Source: Coriaria nepalensis
Taxonomy: Eukaryota; Streptophyta; Magnoliopsida; Cucurbitales; Coriariaceae
Assembly: GCA_027186245.1 (NCBI GenBank)
Contig: CP114489.1
Coordinates: 8,005,501 to 8,069,500, forward strand
Reading direction: 5' to 3'
Length of the DNA: 64,000 nucleotides
Part shown: positions 12,321 through 23,539 of the stretch, piece by piece
Layout: each line of letters starts with the position of its first letter
Numbering within the stretch: position 1 is the first letter of the stretch
Notes under the pieces: model-generated
What the model saw: the letters and a program-made list of their open reading frames with translations, nothing else
Told to the model about the DNA's origin: nothing
Database searches by the model: none
Made by a program: the position numbers and the translations under genes

Positions 12321-15300
12321 TCAGTGCACAATCTCTCTGATGAGATGATATTTCCTCTCTACGTGCTTGCCCCTCTTATGACTCATTAGTTCTTTTGAAT
12401 TAGCTACTGCTCCACTGTTGTCACAATGCAAGACTAGTGGCTTATCCATATCTGGAACAACTTCCAGATCAGTATAAAACTTTTTGAGCCAAACCGCTTC
12501 TTTCGCAACTTCCCAAGGCACTATATATTCGGATTCCATGGTAGAATCTGCAATACTGGATTGTTTGATAATTCTCCAAACTATAGCTCCTCTACCAAAT
12601 GTGAACACTAATCCAAAAGTTGACTTTCAACTATCTCTATCTGATTGAAAATCAAAATCAGTGTATCTAGTGGGGCTCAAGTCTCCGCCTGAATAAACAA
12701 GCATATAGTCTTTCGTTCTCCGAAGATACTTGAGAATATGCTTTATCACTATCCATTGTTATAAACCTGGATTTTATTGATAACAACTAATTATCCCTAC
12801 TGCATAACAAATGTTAGGTCTTATATACAGCATGGCGTACATAAGACTGCCTATACTAAGGTATAGGGAATTTGTCTCATCTCTTCTTCTTCCTAAGGTG
12901 TCTTTGGACACTACTCTTTAGAAAGAACTACTTCATGTCTGGTTAGTAATCCCTTAAGATCTGGATTCCTAGAGCATAGCTTGCTTCTCCCAAATCTTTC
13001 ATTTGGAATTGCTCAGCTAACCATTTCTTTATATTAGACAATATTTCTACATCATTCCTAATGAGTAAAATATCGTCACCATAAAGAACTAAGAAGACCA
13101 CCTTCTTATCTTTGATATTTTTATAGACACATAGTTCGTCAACATTTTGTTCGAACCCATACTTCTTAATTAGTCTCATCAAACCTTAGGATCTAAGACC
13201 TAGAGGCTTGCTTCAACCCATAAATAGATCTAAGAAACTTGCAAACCTTTTGCTCTTGGCCTTTTTGCACAAAACCTTCTGGTTGCATCATGTAAATGCT
13301 CTCTTCAAGATAACCATTCAGAAAAGTTATCTTGACATCCATTTGCCATATCTCGTAGTCCAAACTAGCGGCTATGAATAAAAGAACGCGTATAAAATTT
13401 AGCGTGGCGATGGGAGAGAAAGTCTCTTCATAATTGAGTCATTCCATTTGGGTATAACCCTTTGCTATAAGTCGTGCCTTGAAAGTCTCCACTTTCCCAT
13501 CTACATCTTTTTTCTTTTTGTAGATCAATTTACATCCAATGAGCCTAACAGCTTTAGGTGGATCTACAAGTTCCTAGATAAAATTGGAATATATAGATTC
13601 TATTTCTTAGTTCATTGTATCCTGTCATTCATCCTTGTCAGTATCATCTATTACTTCCTTAGAGGTTAATGGATCATTCTGATTAGTGTCTGACACTAGA
13701 ACCTATGCCTCATGTTTAAAGTGAATGGGTTGTTTCACAATTTTCCCACTATGATGAGCTACCAGGGTGTTCTGACTAGGATTAGTGGTCTCCTGATGTT
13801 GTCGTTCATCAGATGGTGATTGAGATGATTTAATCTGTTCAAAATTCAATTCCTCTAGTACTACTTTACTACGAGGTTTATAGTTTGTCATATATTCATG
13901 TTCAAGAAAGATTGCATTTGTCGACACAAACACCTTTTTCTAACTATGACTATAAAAGTAACATCCCCTTATGTCGGGAGGATAGCCAATGAATATGCAA
14001 ATTTTAGATCGCGAGTCCAACTTCCCTGTCTTGGATTTCAGCATGTGTGCTGGACACCCCATATACGAAAATGGCATAAACTAGGTTGAGTGTCATTCCA
14101 CAACTCTAAATGAGTCTTTTGTACATACTTAGATGGAACTACATTCAAAATGTATGTCACTGTTTAAAGTGTATATCCCCAAAACATGAGTGGTAGTGAT
14201 GAGTAGCTTAACATTGACCTAACTATATCCAATAAGGTTCTGTTTCTCCTCTCTGCAACACCATTTTGCTGTGGTGTTCCAAGTGGTGTGAGTTGGGTTA
14301 GAATTCCATGCTCCAACAAATAATCCTTGAACTCAAAATTAAGGTATTCACCTCATCGATCCGATCAAAGCTTTTTAAGTGATTTGCCTAATTGCTTTTC
14401 AACTTCTGTTCAGAATTCTTTAAACTTTCCAAAAGTTTCAGATTTCCTTTGCATTAGGTAAACGTATCCATATCTAGAATAATCATCAATAAAGGTGATG
14501 AAATATTCATAACCATCTCTTGCTTGTAAATTTATATGACCACATATATCGTTGTGTACTAACTCAAGAGGTTCTTTGGCTTTTTTTTTCCCTTTGCTGA
14601 GAAAGGTCTCTTAGTCATCTTTCCTTTTAGACAGGATTCAAAACTAAGAGGAGTGCCAACAATTATCTCTCTTAAAGGACCATCATTTACTAACCAGTTT
14701 ATCCTATCAAGATTGATATGTCATAACCTAAGATGCGAAAGTTACCTATCATCGCTTTGAGAAACGTTTTATTGTTTGTTAGATTTAGGATTTGCTACTT
14801 TAAATAATTTTGAATTATTTAACGATCTTTCATTTGGTGTAAACAGATAGAGTCCATTAGTTTGTTTTGCATGACAAATATCGAAACCTTTCGTAGAAAT
14901 CAAAATTTTGTTCATGCAACATAGATAAAGAAATCAAATTTCTACAAAATTCAGGAATAAAATAAATATTGTTCAAAACAAGATAATTATTACAAAAAAC
15001 TAAATGGACTGCTCTCACTGCTTCAGCTGAAATGATCGCACCACTGTTAACTCTCATCGTCACCTCCGTAAGAGCAAGCTCCCTCGAAGAACTAAGCATC
15101 TGTAAAGGATAACAAACATGATTAGTGGCTCCTAAATCTACTATCCAAGATGACAAATCATCTTCCACTAAACAAGCTTCTAAAAGAAGTAAATCAAATT
15201 TACCTTTCTTTTTCTCCTTCAGCTCGGAGAGATACCTGTTACAATTTCTCTTCCAATGGCCATCAACTCCACAATGGAAACACTTTCCCTTAGGTTCCTT

Positions 15301-15700
15301 TTTCTTGGAGTTGTCTTTCTTCTTGTTCTCATTGCCTTTAAGTGACTTTTTGGCTTTCTTTCCCTTCTTGTTCTTTCCATTGATGTTCCTTATCTTATTG
15401 TTCTTAACATAAGAGGAAGGTGGCTTTTGTTCAGTAATATTTGTTTCACCTTTTTGGACCTCTCCTTATTAAATGTCTACAGTTCATTCAACAACTGAGT
15501 CGTGTTGTATTGCAACCTTTTCATAACATAGTTAGTAGTGAATGCAACAAAAATCGGTGAGAGTGACTCAAGTATAATGCTAACTTGAGTGCGGAGAGAC
15601 TATAACATCTCATATGTAGTCTCCAGATTTTCATATTTCTTCCTAAGAATATCACTCATGCTCATCAACATGTAGAAATTTGCCTTGTTATTGGATTGGA
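12321..15700 (-). pseudogene. Copia gag-pol remnant (gag C-terminus, protease, integrase, RT, RNase H)
   Basis: Read on the minus strand from high to low coordinates: a gag zinc knuckle CFHCGVDGHWKRNC near 15285-15240; a protease region with DLGATNHVC near 15140-15110 (the usual D-S/T-G triad reads D-L-G, so its active site is altered); broken integrase traces 14850-14000; an RT palm with LYGDDILLI near 13085-13060 (usual YVDD reads YGDD); and an RNase H region with MESEYI and LHCDNSGAVA near 12540-12390. Many in-frame stops, especially in integrase, show long decay. The gag N-terminal part could not be found. Confidence 0.82.
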
Positions 15701-17419
15701 TTCGATTGTCATACCTTTCCCATATATTACGGCAGCATTGGCAGCGGGCTCTTCAAGACATTCATCGGTCAAGACAAACTTATGGTTTTCGCATATTAAT
15801 ACTATGTTTAGGTTCGATTTTCATCTCATAAAATTATCACTAGTTAATTTGTATTCATTTAGTAACTCGGTAATGGGATTATTAATCGAAGATATGTTGA
15901 TTGCTGAAATTATATAAAATATACATAATTCATTATAATTGAAATAAATATCAATATTTATATGATGCATGACTGCAATAATTAAAACCCATAAAATTAT
16001 TTATTACTAAACCATGATAAAGTAATTCAATAATCAATATACTGTTTTAGAGTCGGTTATATTACCTTCATATTAACTTTGAGACATTCTCAAACGTATG
16101 AGTTAAACTTAAAATATCTAATTTTTTTCCTTTTACTCATAAGTTACCGTTTATTTGGTCAAGACATAATTAACATAATTAACCGCTTAAAGCTTAATTA
16201 TGGCTTTGTGAGTGTAACTCATTATTTTCAGAGTCCACGACTTAACTCGGAAATTTCCGCCGTAAGGTCGGTCAAGTTCAAAATAAATCACTTTTTACTA
16301 TCTTCTTAAGTAGCCAACCTTGATATTGATATGTTCTGAAACCTTCCTTAAGGAGACGAAAACAAAGTCATCTCGAGGTCCTTCTATATATCTCATGGTG
16401 TTGTACTAATAATGGAGACCATAGTTTATTTTGTCAAATCAACATTCTCTTACTCACTATTTTGAAATATGTTTTTTCATAAAACATCTTGTGTTTTCTA
16501 TTAATTAATTCTAAATTAATTACTAGTTAACCAATGAATATAATCATATTAGTTATAAATGTCAATCCTATTGGACCTATGTTCAATTAAACTCTTTTAA
16601 CACATATCCAGTTATGATCCTAATCTCATTAGGTGAATCTAATTTATAACTTATTATATTCATAAAATTTCATTAAAACTCTGTTTAATAAAATTGGTTA
16701 CTAAAGTCTTAACTTAAATATTCGATTGTATAAGGTGTGATTACTAAGTTTAACTCCTTAAACTTTAATCAATTTATGTAATTAATTTCACTAAATAAAT
16801 CACATAAATCACTTAGGACAATCGTAATGAAATCACGTTTCTACTTATGAGATGTATGATTTAAAATAAAACTTTGTGTGTATTCATGTATGTCATGTAA
16901 TCGACTAATGTATAAATATGTTATCAATCAAATCAATCAATATAAATAAAAATATATAATGGATCAAGTAGTTGTGGGTATTTCTAAAATTTACAACCTT
17001 TGCAACAAAAAAAATACAAATAAAATTTTAAAAAAAGAAAAAATTACATAAGGCCTTCAAGTGTTACATTCTTCCATAAGCTAGTTTCATCTTGAATTTC
17101 GGCCCAATCGGTAATTTTCTAAAATTAAACTCAATTTTATAATCCCTTGAAAATTAATTTTTTAAAACCCCAATTTTTCTTAACTTAATTATTTTCAATT
17201 CGGCCTAAGCTCGTTTTGGGACAATCAGACTTATTTTCGAGTCAAACCTAATAAGCCATTTGATTTTTCAAAAAAATCCAAAAATTAAGTTAACGGGCTT
17301 TAAAATAAATTTTTTTTGGGCCACAAAATCAAATGGGTTAAACCCATTTAGCGAGCAGGTCACGGGTCAAACTCGTAACCTGACCTGTTTTGGTCTCACG
17401 GGTTTTACTGCAGCCCTTA

Positions 17420-17575
17420 CTGCTGCGGGACAGTCCCGCGATTTGGTCGCGCTGCGAGACAGTCCCGCGACTAGGTTTCTCCGCCACGGGACTATCCCGC
17501 AACTGCCATGTGCAACAGCGCTACGGGACAATCCTGCAGTTGTCGCAGGATGGTAACTGCAGGATTGTCCCCGCG
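17420..17575. repeat. GC-rich cluster of short palindromes in the copia leader
   Basis: Five related self-complementary words follow each other: gcgggacagtcccgcg, gcgagacagtcccgcg, cgggactatcccg, cgggacaatcctgcag and ctgcaggattgtccccg. They are spaced roughly 30-50 bp apart in a leader that is otherwise AT-rich. They lie between primer binding site and gag, where they could form hairpins in the element RNA. Reading frames across this stretch are not genes. Confidence 0.65.
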
Positions 17576-17897
17576 GATGGCTTCTCGCAACTGCACCGCT
17601 GCCCCCGTGCCATTCGTCGCCCGTTTTGTTCATCTCGTGTTTTCTTCTTCCTCCTGTCGTGCGGAATTTAAAACAAACCGAAAAAATTGTACAAAAAATC
17701 ATACGCCACAAATCGGCTTACATAAATCTAGAGAAAGAAAATCAAACAAATTCTTAACCCAAAATTACCATAGAATTAACGATCCATTATATCAACCATA
17801 CATTCAAAAAAACATAAACATTCATTCAATATACATATTGCATACATATGAAAATGCGAGAATCCCAAACAATGATTAATTTGTATATATATAAAGA

Positions 17898-17912
17898 CCG
17901 CTTTGATATCAA
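17898..17912 (-). other. Primer binding site, degenerate initiator-Met type
   Basis: The minus strand reads TTGATATCAAAGCGG one base after the end of the 5' LTR. It resembles the TGGTATCAGAGC core used by most copia elements, with substitutions. Confidence 0.65.
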
Positions 17913-17913
17913 T

Positions 17914-19840
17914 TGTTGGAAAAGGCGGTTTGAAACCAGGAAGCCGAAGCGAACAATCGGTCCTAGTGTATAACAAAAAGTTTCTAAAAAATATTTTAGC
18001 GATCCTTTATATACATACAAATTAATCCTACATCTATATGAAGAGGTCATACCTTTGCCTGCGCGAATCAATCATCGAGATTCACACCACGATCCTCTAG
18101 ATCGATCCTCAACATAATAGAACGTGTGTGGGCACATAGAGATGACAAATTTTTTCTTTTTCTTTTTCTCTCACAAAATTTCTATCGAAAAAAACTCTCT
18201 AAATTATTTAGAATGAGATGTATTTATAGAACTCCATTAGGAATTTTGATTAATTTAAACTTTTTAAATTAATTGAACTGATAATTCAATCAGGATAAGA
18301 TGATCATCAGATGATATCTTTGAAATGATTAAATCTTTTCAAATAGAGTTTTATCTATTTTAAATCACATCATCAATTTAATGATATATTTGATAAGATC
18401 AAATCTTTTCAAATCTTATAAAATAAAATCTTATTTATTTTAAACTATATTATCTTTTTTATAATACATTTGATTTAGTCAAATATATTCAAATATTATT
18501 TAAAATAGAATCTCATCTATTTTAAACAAAAGGTATATCTTATTTGAATTTTAAATTAATTTCTCAAACTAATTTAAATTTGACTTACATAATCTTAATA
18601 TTAAATCAATATCTCATATCAATTTAATATTATATATAATATACTCAATTCAAAACCAATATATTATTATTTAATTAAATAATTCCGAATTTCACCATTT
18701 AAATACAATTTTTAATTAATTAATTTCTTAATTAATTAATTAACACTAATTATCTCATAATTATGAATTTGCCTCAAAAAACTATTTTCTTGCAAATAAG
18801 TCATTTTTCAACATTTGTCATTCTTATCTTATGTAATGTTTTATAAAAACGACCTGGGGACTATGGACCTATAATTTCAAGCTCTAATAAATTAGATTAT
18901 TAATCAAACTTTTTGATCTAATAAATCTTAATTTATTAATACCAATGTTATTATTCTACTAAAAATTTGAGATTGTACTCTTGCAATTATAGAACATGTT
19001 TACTGAGCAATCTCTAGTAGTCCATTGATATAATCATTTCATGCATTCATTCCTCCAAAAATTGATTCATAATTAGAACTGATCAAATTTACCGTTTTAG
19101 CTCTCTAATTATCTATTTATCCTTAAGTACCATTAATTCACTAGTGAACGGTTAATTTATAACTTGATTATAAATTTGAGCTCAAAACTATTCAGTTTCA
19201 GAATTAACACTTAAGGGAACCAATATACAATCTTCTAATAAGAAGGTTTCGATTCCATATTTGTAAATCATATTCTCAGCCACTTACCCATGGAATCTCC
19301 CAAACAAGTCTTTATTTGATATACAAACAAACCGTGACGAGTGAATCAAAAGATCTAGTTTACATAAACTGGAGTTCGTGACTACTCAAGATTTATATTG
19401 ATCTACATATGATCATCGATTGATATGAATTTAATTCTTTATGGTAAATAATATTTTAATAAATAATTAATTCATATCGAGTAATGTTCTATATAATCCA
19501 ATTATAAAAAGCACCTCCACTAAGATGTCTATTTACATCAGTGATCCGGATCTAGATCACATGCATTCATAATGCTAGTTGACCGTACTAGCAACCACTA
19601 TATTAAAGATTCCATATTTTAATATATTACGGATAATTTAATTCATTATCTATAATCTTAATCCTCTCATACCAATACAAGATTATAGTCACATTAATGA
19701 ATTTGGAATTTTATGATATTTATTCATATTATTTGATAATAATATATTCACAATAATTATATATAGAAAAACGTCACTTTTATTAATTTCATTAAAACAA
19801 TACTCATTACATGCTTTCAGGGCACCATGCCCCCACAACA
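17914..19840 (-). repeat. 5' LTR of the 10-20 kb copia element
   Basis: Direct repeat of 10266-12173, 1927 bp, ending '...ggcaccatgcccccacaaca' at 19840. As the element is on the minus strand this is the promoter-bearing copy. Its U3-side end is also found, in opposite orientation, at 51431-51790. Confidence 0.88.
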
Positions 19841-20609
19841 AATGCATGACTAAAATACCTTATCTTCATTTTAGTATTCTCTTAAATCTCTCCCGTCATA
19901 TCTACTTCTTTTATTTTTTTCTACATCTCACCTCTTGTTTTCTTCCTCGCCTTTTCCTCTCATATCTCATCTCGATGATTTTCTATAGGTCTATTCTCTT
20001 TTTATATTTTTTTTTTGTCTATTTTCCCTATACGATTACCAAATGCATGTGCTTTTTTTTTTCTCTCTTTTATGCAAGGATGACAAGGACAGATGTACAT
20101 GGACCGATAAAATCAAGCTTCTCGGTCTGGATTTCTCGATCGATTTGGAATCGAACCAAACGTGAGATCTTCATTCCAAGTTTGTTTGATTTAGGTTTGA
20201 TTTTGATTTTCACGTTTGGTCATGTGAAATTTAGGGTTTTGATTTTTGGATTTGGGGATTTAATATATAATCACGACGGATTTAATTTTCTTTAGGCATT
20301 TAACATGGTGTTCAATGGAGAAGCTTTGAAATCGGAAGAAAATTTGAAAAGAGGATAATGTTGAATTAGTAATTTTTGACCCACCTAAATTTGAAAAGGC
20401 TAGTGTGCTAAGTTTTTCAAAATTGGATTAGTTTTTTTCTTTTTTCTATTAAGTCCATTTATGAAAGTGTAATACATGTCAAGCTACTCAATTCCTAGTC
20501 AAACGAATCATTAGCTTATGTGGATCAATATTTAATTGTATAAGTTATCAACTAAATTGAATACTTTGTTATTTTATGAGCATTTCATCTATAATATTAA
20601 TTGTTATTA
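19841..20609. other. Non-coding spacer
   Basis: A 149-codon open frame here is phenylalanine- and leucine-rich because it runs through T/C-rich DNA, and it matches no family I recognise. No RNA gene or repeat boundary is visible. Confidence 0.5.
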
Positions 20610-22420
20610 TGTTGGAAATGACATTGTATGAATATTGAATGTGTATCATACTTGATAGATTCCTGGGTCTTAGGATATGCACTTGAAATTGTGATAGTGA
20701 TCACACTAGGTGAGATTCAAGTGGCTTAAATTCTAAGATTCAAACGGTTGATCTCATAATCATGAATGGATAATAACAATATAGAGAGACTATTATAGGC
20801 GATATTATCTTCGAAAGAAGAATGGTGGATCTCATGATCATCGATGTTCAAGAATATTGGGTTAGGCATGTAAGTGATTAGTAGAGATTTAATCACTTAA
20901 CATGATCACTAGATAAATCTCAATGATAATAATATTGACTGTTGATGAGATTTATATGGTAGCTATCTTACTTGTGTTTCTCACATGAAATCACCACAAT
21001 AATTACGAATAAGATATCATACTTTGATATTACTCAACCTAAACCTAACCAAGGGTTACTACGGGTAAGCCATTGGGCATGTATTCTTAATAGGAAGTTT
21101 GTAGGGTGGTAAGATATGATTCATCACATCAATATTAGAGGAATAGTCCTATGAGTGTTGTACCTTCAAGCAATGATGTAATTTTTGTAAAGTAGTATGG
21201 TATGAAAAGAATTTCCATAAATCTATTGTCTAGTTTCTAAAGGACTCACATAACTCATATGGTCAATCTATTGGGTTTAACAGTTAAACCATACCTTAAG
21301 ACTAATGGGACTTTGGCATAGATGGAATGATCAGTCTAGTATGATGATAGTTATCACATGTTCTTTTGGTAGTTCTAAATACTTTTCATCACACGAATGG
21401 CCTACACACCTTGCTAGAGGCTAATATAGGTTTTGTTTTTTAAGTTAATTGATCATGGAGATGATCGAAAGAGTTGTTTAACTTATAAAGTATTATAAGG
21501 GTAAACGATCCAATTTATGGATTGGATATACTCACAAGTTATTATGGATCCCACCTACTACTATGATGTAGAACCTAATCGGACGCACGTATAAGGATAA
21601 AGGGTTTCGGTTGGAATCATACTTAGAGAATTTGACCTATTCTTAAATAACTTGATTTAAAAAGTTAAATCATTAATTTATTTAATTTTTATCACATCAC
21701 ACTACTAGTGTAATTAAAGTGTGATATTTATTTAATTAAAAATAAAATACTTTATTAGAAATACTTAATTGACTTTTTAAATTTATTGAATATTGATTTA
21801 ATCGATTTAAGGTCAAAAGAATATTCTTAAGGTTAAAAAAAATTCAGTTAGCCATTAAAAAGGTAAATGGGAAGAACCATGCCATTGAGCAAGGCACAAA
21901 TTGAGTCTCAATTTTACTAGGTAAAATTATATATATAATTTGGGATTATTGGAAATTAAGTGTTTATGGTGAAAATCATAGACACGAGTGGACCTATAAT
22001 CAATCTCAAATATTCATTAATTTGCATTAGGCTCTTAAGGCCCACAGACCTATAATCAATCTCAAATATTCATTAATTTGCATTAGGCTCTTAAGGCCCA
22101 CAAGGGAAAGACCATGATGCCTATATAAGGGAAGAGACACTTTCCCTAATAAGACATAACCCTAGCTGCCCTTATCAAAGCAAGTGAGAAAAAGTTTTCC
22201 TTCTCATTTTTCTTTTTCTCCAAGTAAAACTCACTTACTCATGTGTTGAGATTGTGAGTTAGAAACTAAATAAAAAACCTTCGATCTTGTGGATTACGAT
22301 TAGAGGTCGAGTAATTGAACAACTATTGGAACTGGTCAACAAAACTGGCTACATGATGGTGGTTCAGAAACGGCATGCGGCAATAGTTAGAGGTAGATAG
22401 CTAACAATTCAGTTATGTAA
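20610..22420 (+). repeat. LTR-like sequence, probable solo LTR
   Basis: Begins TGTTGGAAATGACATTG. A TATA-like 'gcctatataaggg' lies at about 22120, followed by a leader-like stretch ('ataaccctagctgcc', then pyrimidine-rich), as in the R region of plant LTRs. No gag or pol sits next to it, and no second copy is in the window. The right end is uncertain (I place it near 22420) and no target-site duplication was found, so solo-LTR status is an inference. Confidence 0.45.
21991..22102. repeat. Two-copy 56-bp tandem repeat
   Basis: The unit beginning 'gacctataatcaatctcaa' at 21991 is repeated essentially unchanged at 22047. It lies just upstream of the TATA-like box of the LTR-like sequence. Confidence 0.9.
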
Positions 22421-22649
22421 GCTTAGAGTAGGTATACCTTTCTTCACTCTCTTCTACCATTTCTAGTTGTTTTCTTGAGCTAGGAGAAACCTAAAATTCC
22501 GATTGAGGAATCGTTCCTCAAAGTATAACCATTTGTTTTGATTTGTCGGAATAGGAAATTAAAAAATGTAAAATTTTAAATATCACTTTCACTCAGGTTT
22601 AAGGATGATCATAGACTTATAATTTATTCACTGGACTATTTGAAAATTT

Positions 22650-23240
22650 AATTATAGTGAACACCTTTACATGTGAAAAAACTGAAATTTTAAAATTTAC
22701 CCCAAATTAAAAATTCTTTTATTTTTCGTCTCAAAATTTTATTTTATATTTTACCCCACTTCATTATTTAAAATACTTTTTATAAATACACTCATTCATC
22801 ACCACCACAGCAAATGTCTTGCCATCACTGGCAACTAATACGCGAGAAAAAATATTCTAAAATTCTAAATTTGATAAATTAAACATTTTATTTTAAAACT
22901 AATCTTGAAATAATGTGAATTTCAAATCTCACCAAACATCAATAAAGAAAGATTTTCCGGTGATGCAAGGTGAAAAGACAAATTTTAATTTAAAAAAATA
23001 AAAATGAAAGTTAATAATTTAAAAATGAATAGATAAATTTTAATTTGTCATATTTAAAATTTAGAGATCATGATAGATAATATTGTGGTGAAGGAGGGTA
23101 GAGATTGAAAATTGATTTAAATTAATAAAGTGAATATATAATAAAATTTTAGTGATAAAAATAAAAGTAAATATTTAATTTTGCATAAGTTTTAAAATTT
23201 TATATTTTCTTACATGAAAACAGATGTCATTATAATTAAA
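22650..23240. repeat. Foldback element, copy 2, just downstream of the malonyl-CoA decarboxylase gene
   Basis: About 130 bp at the left ('acatgtgaaaaaactgaaat...') match the reverse complement of the right ('...ttttcttacatgaaaacag') with scattered mismatches; both arms share 'tttacatgt/ttttcatgta' and 'attttaaaat'. The middle ('tattctaaaattctaaattt') is related to the foldback element at 3180-3920. Non-coding. Its ends are approximate. Confidence 0.6.
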
Positions 23241-23539
23241 AGAAAATCATTCTAATTTCCCCAAGAAAAAAGAAGAAGAGAAGGGGCAAAATAGACTGTC
23301 AGGCTGTCATTGAACCTTTTTTGCAAGATGCGCATCTTTCTTTGCTATAACAATTCAGCAAGTTTCAACTGCTAAACAAACTAGATAGCATGTCTATCAT
23401 TCACTTAGTAATAAACTGCTCTTACTAAAATACAGCTCTAGCTATTTACACATCGCTAATTACAAACCAACTTTACAAAGAATCTAGTGTGTCTGCTCCA
23501 GACGACAGAGATTTATCTTCCTACAAGCCCGGCGGCCCC

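Larger units (their letters stand above)
10266..19840 (-). mobile_element. Ty1-copia LTR retrotransposon, complete in structure, coding region dead
   Basis: Two long direct repeats (10266-12173 and 17914-19840) bound an internal region whose gag-pol traces are on the minus strand. Both LTRs begin TGTTGG and end in ACA. The flanks are AATGT (10261-10265) and AATGC (19841-19845), a 5-bp target-site duplication with one change. On the minus strand the 5' LTR (right) is followed by a degenerate initiator-Met primer site (TTGATATCAAAGC), an unusually long leader of about 2.2 kb, gag C-terminal part, protease, integrase, RT and RNase H, then a purine-rich stretch (AAGTGGGAGTTTG) before the 3' LTR. 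Stops and frameshifts throughout show that it cannot make proteins. The order protease-integrase-RT-RNase H marks it as copia. Confidence 0.9.

Noticed and set aside
17260..17879. Several overlapping reading frames in both strands
   Set aside because: They come from the GC-rich palindromes in the copia leader, where stop codons are rare by composition.
19846..20295. 149-codon reading frame
   Set aside because: Hydrophobic only because of T/C-rich DNA; matches no family I know and lies in transposon-rich spacer.
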